DNA of 64,000 nt from Ruminococcus sp. AM22-13 (GTDB lineage Bacteria; Bacillota; Clostridia; Lachnospirales; Lachnospiraceae): NCBI RefSeq assembly GCF_003471165.1, contig NZ_QRIL01000013.1, forward strand, positions 39,568-103,567, read 5' to 3'. Numbering within the stretch: the stretch's first letter is position 1; every line of letters begins with the position of its first letter. Positions 1-9,280 of the stretch are shown here, piece by piece. The position numbers were made by a program, and so were the translations under genes. The notes beneath the pieces are model-generated. The model saw only the letters and a list, made by a program, of their open reading frames with translations. It had not been told where the DNA came from and searched no databases.

Positions 1-1
1 T

Positions 2-118
2 ATCATTCCGGCAGATACAGGATTTATGCAGGGAATCTTTGTAGAGTACGGAATCACAGTTGATGATGAGGCATCAGAAATCCGTAATGGTGGATTTGGA
101 AGTACGACTGCGAAATAA
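2..118 (+). CDS. 3' end of an unidentified CDS (partial)
   Basis: An open frame runs in from the window edge and ends at TAA 116-118, giving 38 C-terminal residues that finish in a Gly/Ser/Thr-rich tail. A strong terminator follows at once, so this is a real gene end. The stretch IP...G....YGITVD resembles the C-terminus of the TAXI solute-binding protein at 26286 (IP...G....HGITVD), so a second TAXI-type binding protein is possible. The piece is too short to be sure. Confidence 0.5.
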   Translation: MIPADTGFMQGIFVEYGITVDDEASEIRNGGFGSTTAK

Positions 119-140
119 GAATTTTAGAGTAAAACCAGAG

Positions 141-182
141 GCAGAGTGTAAAAAAAGATTTTCTCTTTACGTTCTGCTTTTT
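141..182 (+). terminator. Intrinsic terminator after the partial upstream gene
   Basis: A 12-bp stem (141-152 with 166-177, two G-U pairs) is followed by a run of T from 178. The right arm overlaps the likely -35 box of fabV. Confidence 0.8.
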
Positions 183-194
183 CTCTGGTATAAT
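166..194 (+). promoter_or_regulatory. Promoter for fabV
   Basis: TTTACG (166-171), 17-nt spacer, TATAAT (189-194), with TG one base upstream of the -10 box (extended -10). The -35 lies inside the terminator stem of the preceding gene. Confidence 0.55.
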
Positions 195-251
195 ATTTTG
201 AAAATCAAAATATTTGCAATACGTATAAAATAGATTGAGGAGAAAAAAGTC

Positions 252-1436
252 ATGATCATTGAACCAAAAGTAAGAGAATATATCTGCACAACCGCACATC
301 CGCAGGGATGCGCAGAGAGTGTGCGCAACCAGGCAGACTATGCCTGTAAGCAGGGTACTGTAGACGGAACAAAAAAAGCATTGATCATTGGATGCTCTAC
401 AGGATATGGACTTGCATCCCGTATCTGCGCACTGGAGAACTGTGGCGCTGATACTCTGGGAATTATGTTTGAACGTCAGGCGAATGGCAGAAGAACGGCA
501 ACGCCGGGATGGTACAATACAGCAGAATTTCACCGTTTGGCGGCAGAAAAGGGGGCTTACGCGAAAACGATTAATGGAGATGCTTTTTCCAAAGAAATAA
601 AAGATAAGGCTATTGAATTGATTAAAAAAGATCTGGGAAAAGTAGATCTGGTAGTGTACAGCCTGGCTGCTCCGCGACGTACGGATGCGGATGGAAAGAC
701 ATGGTCATCTTGTCTGAAAACTACAGGAGAAGCGTTTACAGAGAAGAGTCTTGATTTAAGAAATAACGAGATTACAGAGAAGACAGTAGAACCTGCCACA
801 GATGAAGAAGTGATTAGCACAGTGAAAGTTATGGGAGGCGGAGACTGGGCAGATTGGATTGATGCGCTGAAAGCGGCAGATGTATTGACGGAAAATGCAG
901 TGACAGTCGCATATTCCTATATCGGACCGGAGCTTACCTATCCAATCTATTATCATGGAACAATCGGAACAGCAAAGCAGCATTTGCAGAAAACAATGAC
1001 GGAGATCAATCAGGCGCATCCGGATGTACGCGCAGTGATTTCGGTAAATAAAGGACTGGTAACACAGGCAAGTGCGGCTATTCCTGTAGTGCCGCTGTAT
1101 TTCGCAATTCTTTATAAGGTGATGAAGAAGGCAGGAAACCATGAGAACTGTATCCAGCAGATTGCGAGACTTTTTACACAGAAACTTTATACTTCGGAAG
1201 GATTTCTGACAGATGAAAATGGATTTATCCGTATGGATGACTATGAACTGACACCGGAGATCCAGGAAGAGGTAAAAAAATGCTGGGAAGCAGTTACTAC
1301 GGATACTGTAAATGAATATTGTGATATTGACGGATATTGGGAAGATTTCTATCATATGTTCGGATTCCGCTATGAGGATATTGACTATACGCAGGATGTG
1401 GATGCGGATGTGGAGATTGATGGAATCATAATATAG
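252..1436 (+). CDS. fabV: Trans-2-enoyl-CoA / enoyl-ACP reductase, FabV family
   Basis: NADH-dependent reductase that saturates trans-2-enoyl thioesters, the last step of a fatty-acid or butyryl-CoA elongation cycle; cytosolic. The 394-residue length is normal for FabV. The dinucleotide-binding loop GCSTGYG is at residues 47-53, and the family's catalytic pair Tyr-X8-Lys is visible as Y233 and K242. FabV differs from FabI in its longer Tyr-Lys spacing and is insensitive to triclosan in characterised members. The ATG follows GAGG at 238-241. It appears to be a single-gene unit with its own promoter and no fatty-acid genes beside it. In anaerobes this family also acts as a crotonyl-CoA reductase; which role applies here cannot be told from sequence. 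Confidence 0.93.
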   Translation: MIIEPKVREYICTTAHPQGCAESVRNQADYACKQGTVDGTKKALIIGCSTGYGLASRICALENCGADTLGIMFERQANGRRTATPGWYNTAEFHRLAAEKGAYAKTINGDAFSKEIKDKAIELIKKDLGKVDLVVYSLAAPRRTDADGKTWSSCLKTTGEAFTEKSLDLRNNEITEKTVEPATDEEVISTVKVMGGGDWADWIDALKAADVLTENAVTVAYSYIGPELTYPIYYHGTIGTAKQHLQKTMTEINQAHPDVRAVISVNKGLVTQASAAIPVVPLYFAILYKVMKKAGNHENCIQQIARLFTQKLYTSEGFLTDENGFIRMDDYELTPEIQEEVKKCWEAVTTDTVNEYCDIDGYWEDFYHMFGFRYEDIDYTQDVDADVEIDGIII

Positions 1437-1465
1437 AGTTATAGGATAAAAAATTTAAAATATTC

Positions 1466-1520
1466 ATTTAGCCGAATCAAGTAAGCCGTCTGCTTTAATT
1501 GTAAAGCAGTTATTTGGTAT
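1466..1520 (-). repeat. Small palindromic repeat, family B copy
   Basis: Read on the minus strand: ATACCAAATAACTGC, a 7-bp hairpin (CTGCTTT 1490-1496 with AAAGCAG 1503-1509), then CTTACTTGATTCGGCTAAAT. The same layout recurs at 36790-36846, with related copies at 45244-45298 and 19228-19261. Confidence 0.6.
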
Positions 1521-1591
1521 AGAACTATGTAACGAAAATGGATTGTGAATTTACGCTTGTTTAAGGTACTAATTTCATAGTAAATAAAAAA

Positions 1592-1649
1592 TATTCTCTC
1601 TAAACAATGGATATAGGAAGAAGTGAACTATATCAGTTAAGAGAGAATA
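1592..1649 (-). terminator. Bidirectional terminator between fabV and the DUF6062 gene
   Basis: Perfect 10-bp stem TATTCTCTCT (1592-1601) with AGAGAGAATA (1640-1649). T-runs follow on both strands, better on the minus strand, so it ends the gene at 1699 and can also stop read-through from fabV. Confidence 0.65.
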
Positions 1650-1698
1650 ATTTTTATCCAAATGGTATTGATAGAAAAATATTAAATAAGTCAACAGT

Positions 1699-2463
1699 CT
1701 ATTTTGTTTTGTATACCGGATCTGCAGGATATCCACTTCGCAGTTTCTGCATGCCACGCTGCAGGGCATCCTTTGAATTTTTCCAGTCGGCATCTTTGTT
1801 TCTGTAGTCAAATTTATCTGACAGCCATACGAGGTCTTCTTCCATGCGCTGGAAATTCTCATCCATCAGCTTAAACATAGCAGGGTAAAATTCTGCTTTT
1901 TCTTTATCATTCAGATATTTGTCTGCATTATCACAGAGCACTCCGAAGTGGTGCAGACAGAAACCTTTTCCAGACAAAATCTTGTTTTTGAACTCATTGT
2001 CCTGGCGATATAGCCAGAAGAAAGTTTCCACATATCGTGCAAAAGTATCCGAAATATTCTGGCAGATAAAACAACTGCAATCTTTAGAAGCAGCCCAGGC
2101 AGCAAGCGTATTTTTGTCTGTGACTGCATCTGAACGGCGAAAACGTCCTAAAATCGATGACTTTCCGGGTGTGAAAGAATCGAATTGCTTTTTCATTTCT
2201 TCGCGAAGCTTATGGTAATGTGTCTGAAGAATCAGTGTATTGCCAAGCGTATTTCCGTAATCAAACATTTTCTTCATATGTACTTTACAGAATCCTGCCT
2301 TATCCGTCTGATCACGAATATCACTCTCCATATAAGAAGAACTGTTTCCAAGTACGAAATCCAGTGAATTCTGTTCCAGTTCACGCTCGATGAAACAAAA
2401 AGGACACTCGTCATTGGCATTAACAGCGTCGTTAAGCGGAATGGTATATAATTTTTCTTTCAT
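1699..2463 (-). CDS. DUF6062-type conserved protein with four Cys motifs
   Basis: Cytosolic protein of unknown function, about 254 residues. It has four cysteine-bearing motifs in a regular pattern (CPFC, GFCKVH, CSCFIC, GFCLHH), which looks like paired metal-binding or redox sites in a helical protein. I associate this pattern with DUF6062, common in Clostridia. Start choice: a TTG at 2478 is possible, but its own codons contain TTGGAG, which is a well-placed ribosome binding site for the ATG at 2463, so I used that ATG. It is transcribed alone, towards fabV, and ends in a clear bidirectional hairpin. Confidence 0.8.
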   Translation of the reverse strand: MKEKLYTIPLNDAVNANDECPFCFIERELEQNSLDFVLGNSSSYMESDIRDQTDKAGFCKVHMKKMFDYGNTLGNTLILQTHYHKLREEMKKQFDSFTPGKSSILGRFRRSDAVTDKNTLAAWAASKDCSCFICQNISDTFARYVETFFWLYRQDNEFKNKILSGKGFCLHHFGVLCDNADKYLNDKEKAEFYPAMFKLMDENFQRMEEDLVWLSDKFDYRNKDADWKNSKDALQRGMQKLRSGYPADPVYKTK

Positions 2464-2538
2464 TTTGATATGCTCCAATCATAGTTTTGACTTTCTTTTA
2501 TTTTGCATAGAAATTCGGGGAATGTCAAGATTATATGA

Positions 2539-2568
2539 TTGATTGGAGAAGAGGGGATGTGCTATGAT
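2539..2568 (+). promoter_or_regulatory. Promoter for the beta-mannosidase gene
   Basis: TTGATT (2539-2544), 18-nt spacer, TATGAT (2563-2568), about 60 bases before the start codon. Confidence 0.5.
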
Positions 2569-2627
2569 AGCTATAGGTATTTATAAACGATAGCATTTCA
2601 AAAAAATTAACATGGGGGACAAAGCAA

Positions 2628-5132
2628 ATGATAGAATTACAGCTTCATGAGAATTGGCAGCTATGTGATATTAAGAAACAGGACTGGATTCCTGCACAGG
2701 TGCCGGGGGATATCTATTCAGCGCTTCTTAAAGCGGAAAAGATGCCTGATCCATTCTTTGGAGACAATGAATATCAGGCGAAAGCGTTGATGGAGGAGGA
2801 TTACGAATACCGAACGGTATTTACCTATGATGAAAAGCAGTTTGAGAACTGTCAGGAAGTAATTCTGAGATTTGACGGAATTGATACGATCGCGGATATT
2901 TATCTGAATGAATGTTATCTGGGAAAAGCAGACAATATGCACAGAGTCTGGGAATTTCCGGTTGGAGAACTGTTACAGGAAGGCGAGAATACACTTCGTG
3001 TTATCATCAGATCACCGTTGAAATTCATGGCAGAAGCTTTTAAAAAGTATAAAAATATTGGAAACGAGGATACAGTAGAGGGATTTATGCATCTTCGTAA
3101 AGCACATTATATGTCTGGATGGGACTGGGGTGCCTGTCTGCCGGATGGCGGTATTTTCCGTCCTGTAACTCTTCTGGGAATCGAGTCAGCCAGACTGGAC
3201 AGCGTATATATCCGTCAGGTACATGAGGATGGAAAAGTACTGCTGATTCCGGAAGTGGATGTGGAGACAGTAGACGAAGCGGAAATTGATACAGATGAAA
3301 AAAACAGCGCAGAGATGCCTGATCAGGGCGTGGAAAGTGAAGCAGATGAGGATTTACTGGAATATGAAGTTACAGTAACTGCGCCAGATGGAACGAAAAT
3401 TGCAAGTGACGGATCTCCGGATGAAATCGTAATCGAGAATCCACAGTTCTGGTGGCCAAACGGTCTGGGAGAGCAGCCATTATATCAGGTTCAGGTAGAC
3501 CTGAAAGCAGGAGATAAAACCGTCGATACCTGGTGTAAGAAAATCGGACTTCGGACACTGACCATGCACATTGAGAAAGATGAGTGGGGAGAAAGCTTTG
3601 CTCACGAAGTGAATGGCTATCAGGTTTTTGCAATGGGTGCAGACTATATTCCAGAGGATAATCTGCTGCAGAGAACCTCAAAGGAACGTACCAGAGAATT
3701 GCTTCTTCAGTGTAAGAGAGCAAACTTTAACACGATTCGTGTCTGGGGCGGCGGTTATTATCCGGAGGACTGGTTCTTTGATCTTTGTGATGAACTTGGC
3801 CTGATGGTATGGCAGGACTTTATGTTTGCCTGCTCGGTCTATGAACTGACACCGGAATTTGAGGCGAATATCCGTCAGGAATTTATTGATAATATCAAAA
3901 GAATCCGTCATCATGCGTCACTTGCACTGTGGTGTGGCAATAATGAGATGGAAATGTTTGTAAAACAGGGTAATTGGGTAACGAAACCTACAGAGGTGAG
4001 AGACTATCTGCTGATGTATGAGCGTATTATTCCGGAAGTACTCAGAGAATATGATCCTGATACATTTTACTGGCCGGCAAGTCCGTCGTCAGGCGGATCT
4101 TTTGATGAGCCGAATGATCCGAATCGTGGAGATGTGCATTACTGGGAGGTATGGCATGGAAACAAGCCATTTGCGGAATATCGCAAATATTTCTTCAGAT
4201 ATGCATCTGAGTTTGGTTTTCAGTCATTCCCGTCTGTAAAAACGCTTGAAACAGTAACAGATGATCCGAGAGAGTTGAATCCATTTTCTTATGTGATGGA
4301 GAAACATCAGAGAAATTACGGAGGAAATGGAAAAATTGCCAAATACATGCAGGCAGCATACCGTTATCCTGAGAACTTCAGCGATTTTGTTTATGCATCC
4401 CAGCTTCTTCAGGCAGATGGAATCCGCTATGGAGTAGAACATTACCGTAGAAACCGAGGTCGCTGTATGGGAGCAATCTACTGGCAGTTAAATGACTGTT
4501 GGCCGGTTATTTCCTGGTCATCCATTGATTATTATGGAAGATGGAAAGCTCTTCATTATTATGCTAAGAGGTTCTTTGCACCGGTAATGCTTTCCTGCGA
4601 GGAGCAGAGCTGGATGACAGTGGAAGCGGATATGAACCGTCAGCATTTCGAATTTGAGAAATCTATCCGCCTGAATGTGACAAATGAGACTCTGTCTGCG
4701 CGTAAAGTGCTTGTAAAATTTGCAGTGCGTGATGCCAGTGCCAAAATCCTGCGACAGGAAGAACGGTGGGTAGAAGTTCCTGCGCTTTCCAGTGTGTGGA
4801 TGGATAAAGTAGAACTTCCGGGAATTGACTGCTTCAATGAATATGTAAGCTATGAAGCATGGGAGAATGAGAAGATTATTTCTCAGGGAACAGTGATTTT
4901 CTCCTATCCGAAATATTTCCATTACCAGGATCCGAAGCTTTCAGTGAGAGTGGAAGGGGATGAGATTATTGTCAGTGCAGAAGCCTATGCTAAGAGCGTA
5001 GAAATTCAGAATGAGAACGACGATCTGATTCTGGAGGATAATTACTTCGATATGAATGCAGGCGAACGCAGAGTAAAAATCCTTGATGGAAAACCAGAAA
5101 ACCTGAAAGTGCGCAGTGTGTACGATATATAA
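2628..5132 (+). CDS. Beta-mannosidase, glycoside hydrolase family 2
   Basis: Exo-acting enzyme removing terminal beta-mannose from mannan or N-glycan oligosaccharides; no signal peptide, so probably cytosolic. Order: N-terminal jelly-roll (about 1-190), immunoglobulin-like domain, TIM barrel (about 320-620), C-terminal beta domains. The acid/base is E440 in WCGNNE and the nucleophile E528 in SEFG, both in family-typical context, so activity is expected. The 834-residue length is normal. One oddity is a strongly acidic stretch around residues 205-245 with many Glu and Asp, inserted in the immunoglobulin-like domain. No transporter or regulator is linked, so the sugar source cannot be read from context. 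Confidence 0.9.
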   Translation: MIELQLHENWQLCDIKKQDWIPAQVPGDIYSALLKAEKMPDPFFGDNEYQAKALMEEDYEYRTVFTYDEKQFENCQEVILRFDGIDTIADIYLNECYLGKADNMHRVWEFPVGELLQEGENTLRVIIRSPLKFMAEAFKKYKNIGNEDTVEGFMHLRKAHYMSGWDWGACLPDGGIFRPVTLLGIESARLDSVYIRQVHEDGKVLLIPEVDVETVDEAEIDTDEKNSAEMPDQGVESEADEDLLEYEVTVTAPDGTKIASDGSPDEIVIENPQFWWPNGLGEQPLYQVQVDLKAGDKTVDTWCKKIGLRTLTMHIEKDEWGESFAHEVNGYQVFAMGADYIPEDNLLQRTSKERTRELLLQCKRANFNTIRVWGGGYYPEDWFFDLCDELGLMVWQDFMFACSVYELTPEFEANIRQEFIDNIKRIRHHASLALWCGNNEMEMFVKQGNWVTKPTEVRDYLLMYERIIPEVLREYDPDTFYWPASPSSGGSFDEPNDPNRGDVHYWEVWHGNKPFAEYRKYFFRYASEFGFQSFPSVKTLETVTDDPRELNPFSYVMEKHQRNYGGNGKIAKYMQAAYRYPENFSDFVYASQLLQADGIRYGVEHYRRNRGRCMGAIYWQLNDCWPVISWSSIDYYGRWKALHYYAKRFFAPVMLSCEEQSWMTVEADMNRQHFEFEKSIRLNVTNETLSARKVLVKFAVRDASAKILRQEERWVEVPALSSVWMDKVELPGIDCFNEYVSYEAWENEKIISQGTVIFSYPKYFHYQDPKLSVRVEGDEIIVSAEAYAKSVEIQNENDDLILEDNYFDMNAGERRVKILDGKPENLKVRSVYDI

Positions 5133-5144
5133 GTCAGGACTTTG

Positions 5145-5184
5145 GGCAGACACTTACTTGATTCGCTTAAAATAAGAGTTTGCC
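5145..5184 (+). repeat. Family B repeat core forming a hairpin after the mannosidase gene
   Basis: CTTACTTGATTCGCTTAAA lies in the loop side of a hairpin: GGCAGAC (5145-5151) pairs with GTTTGCC (5178-5184), with an inner CTTA/TAAG. It may also serve as a weak terminator. Confidence 0.5.
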
Positions 5185-5290
5185 TTAATAGGTATTACGA
5201 TTGCAAAAGTCAATAATCGGCAAATAGAAATATATGAATATTGAAAAGCAGAAGAGATAGAAATTTTCTGATGGGAAATGAAATATATAA

Positions 5291-5337
5291 AAAATAAGAA
5301 TCTCCGACATTTACAAAATGTAAGAGATTCTTATTTT
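5291..5337 (-). terminator. Terminator shared by mannosidase and DUF1292 genes
   Basis: Perfect 14-bp stem (5291-5304 with 5324-5337) with a small inner ACATT/AATGT stem. It lies 3 bases past the stop of the minus-strand gene, and can also terminate plus-strand transcripts. Confidence 0.85.
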
Positions 5338-5340
5338 AAA

Positions 5341-5718
5341 TTAGTCGATCTTTTCGAGAGAATCCTTTGCGTTCTGAAGAACTGTATCAAAAGCAACAGC
5401 AGCTTTTGCGTATTCTTCGTCACTTTCGATGTTGGAAAGCATAGGATCGCCGCTTTCTGTGCGGGCAAATGTATAAAGGTAAACTTCACCATTCTGGTTC
5501 TGTCCATTCTCGTCCAGTGGGAGAAGTGCAATGTATTCTTTTGCATCTACCGGGAAAATAGTAAGGATCGCGCATTCTACCTCGGTATCATCTTCCATGG
5601 TAAGTGTGATAGTTTTGTGCTCTTCAGATGTGCCACATCCACTGCTGGAATCACATCCGCCGCCGCAGGAAGCGCAGTCACTTGGGTTACATCCGCCAAA
5701 TGTAAATTCGTCACTCAT
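5341..5718 (-). CDS. DUF1292 domain protein
   Basis: Small acidic cytosolic protein of 125 residues. After a Cys/Gly/Ser-rich N-terminus (about residues 9-30, with CNPSDCASCGGGC) comes the DUF1292 core: a beta-rich segment with TLTMEDDTEVEC, FPV..KEYIALLPL and YLYTF. Its B. subtilis relative YrzB has no assigned function. The cysteine-rich head is unlike the short acidic head of most relatives and may bind metal. It is a single-gene unit ending at a perfect terminator. A long plus-strand frame overlapping it is a shadow. Confidence 0.85.
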   Translation of the reverse strand: MSDEFTFGGCNPSDCASCGGGCDSSSGCGTSEEHKTITLTMEDDTEVECAILTIFPVDAKEYIALLPLDENGQNQNGEVYLYTFARTESGDPMLSNIESDEEYAKAAVAFDTVLQNAKDSLEKID

Positions 5719-5936
5719 TTTATATTCCTCATTCTTTCTTTTTTATCAGTGAGAGGGGAAATATCTGCCGCCTCAATTTCGTTTTATTGTAGCAGAAACA
5801 CAGTAAGAATGCAAGCTGCTGTTCTCAGTAACTACACTACAATATAAAAAGATGTTTGTTACAGGTGCAAAACGTGTTATAATGGATAAAGACAGTGTTT
5901 ATAGTAAATATTCAGATTATAAGGGGATCAGCTTAT

Positions 5937-6695
5937 ATGAAATTAATTTCATGGAATGTAAATGGAATCCGTGCCTGCATTGGCAAGGGATTTGAAGAGA
6001 GTTTTGCTGCGCTTGACGCAGATATTTTTTGCCTGCAGGAAACGAAGTGTCAGCAGGGACAGGTAGAACTGGAACTTCCGGGATATCATCAGTACTGGAA
6101 TTATGCGAACAGACGCGGCTACTCCGGAACTGCTGTTTTTACAAAGAAAGAACCGATATCTGTAGCTTACGGTCTGGGAATCGAAGAGCATGATAAAGAA
6201 GGACGAGTGATCACTCTGGAATTTGAGAACTTTTATCTTGTGACTGTATATACACCAAATTCCCAGAGTGAATTACGCAGACTGGAATACCGTATGCACT
6301 GGGAAGAGGATTTCCTGGCATATCTTTTAAAATTACAGGAGAAGAAACCGGTGATTTGCTGTGGCGATTTCAATGTTGCCCATAAAGAAATTGACTTAAA
6401 GAATCCAAAGACAAATCGTAAAAACGCTGGCTTTACAGATGAAGAAAGAGCATGTTTTGATAAGGTACTTGAGAGCGGATTTATAGATACGTTCCGTTAT
6501 TTTTATCCGGATGTGGAAGGAAGATATTCCTGGTGGTCTTACCGCTTTAAGGCGAGAGAGAAGAATGCGGGATGGAGAATTGACTATTTTATCACTTCTC
6601 CACAGCTGAAAGATAAGCTAAAAGGCGCTGAAATTCATTCTGATATCATGGGTTCAGACCATTGTCCGGTAGAACTTGAGATAGAATTAGATTGA
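5937..6695 (+). CDS. xth: Exodeoxyribonuclease III / AP endonuclease
   Basis: Mg-dependent nuclease that cuts 5' of abasic sites in base-excision repair and removes 3' blocks. All family landmarks are present: SWNVNGIRA at the N-terminus, [19 protein letters not shown] and the C-terminal GSDHCPV. The 252-residue length is typical. The frame extends upstream to 5895, but AAGGGG at 5920-5925 sits correctly for the ATG at 5937, where the conserved MKLISWN begins. It is transcribed alone, 113 bases before the GH13-like gene. Confidence 0.95.
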   Translation: MKLISWNVNGIRACIGKGFEESFAALDADIFCLQETKCQQGQVELELPGYHQYWNYANRRGYSGTAVFTKKEPISVAYGLGIEEHDKEGRVITLEFENFYLVTVYTPNSQSELRRLEYRMHWEEDFLAYLLKLQEKKPVICCGDFNVAHKEIDLKNPKTNRKNAGFTDEERACFDKVLESGFIDTFRYFYPDVEGRYSWWSYRFKAREKNAGWRIDYFITSPQLKDKLKGAEIHSDIMGSDHCPVELEIELD

Positions 6696-6808
6696 TGCAC
6701 ATCACAAAGTATGTTGCAAGACGTAGAGAGAACAGTGACGATTGACAGGGATGGCATATCATATGGACAGACATAAGCAGTAAGAAAGAAGATGGAGGAG
6801 ACGAAGAG

Positions 6809-8701
6809 ATGGTTGAACGCAGAAAGATAAGAACAGAAAAGGGGCTGGCTCTTGTACCTGGTGCAAATAAGCTCTCAGGTGGCTGTAATTTTGCAGTGGA
6901 GGTACCGGAGGGCAGCCAGGCATCTCTGGTTCTTTACAAAAAGAGATCAAGAAAACCTTTTGTGGAGATTCCTTTTACGCAAGAAGAAAGAATCGGGAAT
7001 ATGTATGCGTTATCCATCCCGGATTTTCAGCCAGAGGCATATGAATATAATTTTATGGTAGATGGAAAAGTTTACATCGATCCCTGTGCGTACCGGATTC
7101 TGGGAAGAGAGAAATTTGGTGCGGCAGTGGATGCGGATATTCATAAGGTAAGATGTGGATTTCTCCGAAATGAGGCATTTGACTGGGAAGGCGATAAAGA
7201 ACCATCAATTCCATACCATGAAATGATTCTTTATAAACTACATGTAAGAGGATATACAAAGACAAACCGAACTGTAACAGGTACGAAAGGAACTTTTCAG
7301 GCTCTGGAAGAAATGATTCCATACTGGAAGGAACTGGGTATTAATACGATCGAGCTGATGCCTGCATATGAATTCATGGAAAGCGGCACATGCAGAGACA
7401 CAGAGAAAGAGGAAATGGTATCTGAAAAACGTACAGAGGGCCGCGTGAATTTCTGGGGTTACATACCAGGCTATTATTTTGCGCCAAAGAGATCTTATTG
7501 TGCCACAGATGACCCGGAGAAAGAGTTTAAGACACTGATTAAAAAGTTACATCAGGCTGGAATTGCCTGTATTATGGAAATGTATTTTCCGAAAGAATGC
7601 AACATGCTCGTAGTATTGCGGGCATTACAATTCTGGAAACTTTATTATCATGTGGACGGCTTTCATTTACTGGGAGAGGGAGTTCCGACAGAAATTCTTA
7701 TGCATGATGCGATTCTGAGTAATACACGACTGATGTTTCACGATTTTAATGCAGATCAGATTATCAAAAAGAAAAAATCCGATAATAAATGTATTGCGCA
7801 ATATGAGCCGGGATTTCAGCAGGATATGCGCAGATTTTTAAAAAGTGATGAAGATATGGTTGGTGTTGCGGCATATAGGTTCAGAAGAAATCCGAGAGAT
7901 TACGCTGTTATCAACTACATGGCCTGTCAGGATGGCTTTACCCTGAATGATATGGTAACCTATAATTACAGACATAATGAAGCCAATCAGGAGAATAATC
8001 AGGATGGCAGCAGCTACAATTATTCATGGAACTGTGGTGTGGAAGGACCAAGCAGAAAGTTGCAGGTCCGTCAGATGAGAGAACGTCAGATAAGAAATGC
8101 GTTTCTTATGATGCTGCTCAGCCAGGGAGTGCCTCTGATTTATGGTGGAGATGAGATAGGAAATTCCCAGAACGGAAATAATAATGCGTATTGCCAGGAC
8201 AACCAGGTAGGATGGATTGACTGGAAGGGTATGAAGAAGAATCGGGAACTGCTTGAATTTGTAAAAAGTGCGATTGCGTTTCGTAAAGAGCATCCGATCC
8301 TTCACGTGCCGGATGAATTGCGGGGCGTAGATTACAAGACAAAGGGACTGCCGGATGTTTCACTTCATGGAGAGCGTGCCTGGTATATGAATTCAGAGAA
8401 TACTTCAAGATTACTTGGAATCATGTACTATGGTGCTTATGCAAAAAAAGCGGATGGAAGTGATGATGCTTCTGTTTATGTCGCATATAATTTTCATTGG
8501 GAAACCAGGGAATTTGCCCTTCCTAATCTGAGACATAAACGCTGGAAAAAGGTGATTGATACCAGTGCCGAAAAAGAAAATTACTTCCTTAAAGAAAGCG
8601 AAGAAAAATACAGTAAGAAGCTGGAGATCGCACCGCGTACGATCGTGGTATTGCTGGCAGTAGAGGAGGAGAAGAAAGATGCACCCGTGGCTGCACTTTA
8701 A
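6809..8701 (+). CDS. GH13 debranching-enzyme homologue lacking catalytic residues
   Basis: A 630-residue protein with an N-terminal CBM48-like beta domain (about 12-110) and an isoamylase/GlgX-type barrel, clear from NFWGY, QDGFTLNDMVTYNYRHNEAN and SWNCGVEGPS. All the GH13 active-site blocks are altered. Region I DVVYNH reads EMYFPK (257-262). Region II GFRFD reads GFHLL (284-288), so the nucleophile Asp is Leu288 and the Arg is His286. Region III has no Glu near RLMFHD (307-312). Region IV HD reads QD (374-375). The loop after region I is also shortened. This should be a non-hydrolytic protein, perhaps glycogen-binding or regulatory. It overlaps the next gene by 23 bases, so the two are likely co-translated. 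Confidence 0.85.
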   Translation: MVERRKIRTEKGLALVPGANKLSGGCNFAVEVPEGSQASLVLYKKRSRKPFVEIPFTQEERIGNMYALSIPDFQPEAYEYNFMVDGKVYIDPCAYRILGREKFGAAVDADIHKVRCGFLRNEAFDWEGDKEPSIPYHEMILYKLHVRGYTKTNRTVTGTKGTFQALEEMIPYWKELGINTIELMPAYEFMESGTCRDTEKEEMVSEKRTEGRVNFWGYIPGYYFAPKRSYCATDDPEKEFKTLIKKLHQAGIACIMEMYFPKECNMLVVLRALQFWKLYYHVDGFHLLGEGVPTEILMHDAILSNTRLMFHDFNADQIIKKKKSDNKCIAQYEPGFQQDMRRFLKSDEDMVGVAAYRFRRNPRDYAVINYMACQDGFTLNDMVTYNYRHNEANQENNQDGSSYNYSWNCGVEGPSRKLQVRQMRERQIRNAFLMMLLSQGVPLIYGGDEIGNSQNGNNNAYCQDNQVGWIDWKGMKKNRELLEFVKSAIAFRKEHPILHVPDELRGVDYKTKGLPDVSLHGERAWYMNSENTSRLLGIMYYGAYAKKADGSDDASVYVAYNFHWETREFALPNLRHKRWKKVIDTSAEKENYFLKESEEKYSKKLEIAPRTIVVLLAVEEEKKDAPVAAL

Positions 8702-9278
8702 AACAATAACCAGACATAAACTGCTGGTCATGCATTATTGTTTCCGGGCAGGTCTGTATAAACAGGGACTGCTCCATGACTTGTCGAAATATGAACCGGT
8801 AGAATTTCTGGTTGGATGTAAATATTATCAGGGAGACCGAAGCCCGAATAATGCCGAGCGAGAGGAAACAGGACTGTCTAAGTCCTGGCTGCATCATAAG
8901 GGCAGAAATAAACATCATTTTGAATACTGGGTGGATTATGCGCCAGGAGATGAGCACATTATCAATGGCGTTCCTATGCCGCGTAAATATATCGCAGAGA
9001 TGGTAATGGACAGAATCAGCGCGTCCAGAAATTATCTGGGTGATAAATATGACCAGCATCAGCCTTTGGAATATTTTATGAAGAGTAAAGAGAAGCTTTG
9101 GTTTATTCATCCAAAGACGAAGAGAGATCTGGAGGGACTGTTAAGGATTCTTAATGATCATGGAGAGAAAGTGTTAATTTCCTATATTAAGAATGTTTAT
9201 TTGAAAAAGGATAAAAAAAGAGCTCATGCAAAACATGTGTCAAAAAGAACAGGTTCTAAAAAGTATCTTTCTTATTAA
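8679..9278 (+). CDS. DUF5662 family protein
   Basis: Cytosolic protein of 199 residues and unknown function. Motifs include GLLHDLSKYEPVEF near residue 30 and WLHHKGRNKHHFEYW near residue 70. The spaced His and Asp residues recall an HD-type metal site, and I associate this with DUF5662. The C-terminal 25 residues are very basic. The start has a good ribosome binding site (GAGGAGGAG) inside the end of the GH13-like gene, and the overlap suggests joint expression with it. Metal-dependent phosphohydrolase activity is a guess only. Confidence 0.8.
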   Translation: MHPWLHFKTITRHKLLVMHYCFRAGLYKQGLLHDLSKYEPVEFLVGCKYYQGDRSPNNAEREETGLSKSWLHHKGRNKHHFEYWVDYAPGDEHIINGVPMPRKYIAEMVMDRISASRNYLGDKYDQHQPLEYFMKSKEKLWFIHPKTKRDLEGLLRILNDHGEKVLISYIKNVYLKKDKKRAHAKHVSKRTGSKKYLSY

Positions 9279-9280
9279 TT

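Noticed and set aside
1607..1807. Small plus-strand frame between fabV and the DUF6062 gene
   Set aside because: It crosses the terminator and the 3' end of the minus-strand gene and has no ribosome binding site.
5278..5847. Long plus-strand frame of 189 codons
   Set aside because: It is the complement of the DUF1292 gene and its terminator, begins with no ribosome site, and its peptide resembles no known protein.
6809..8701. Active glycogen debranching enzyme or pullulanase
   Set aside because: The family match is real, but the nucleophile and acid/base residues are missing, so hydrolase activity is not supported.
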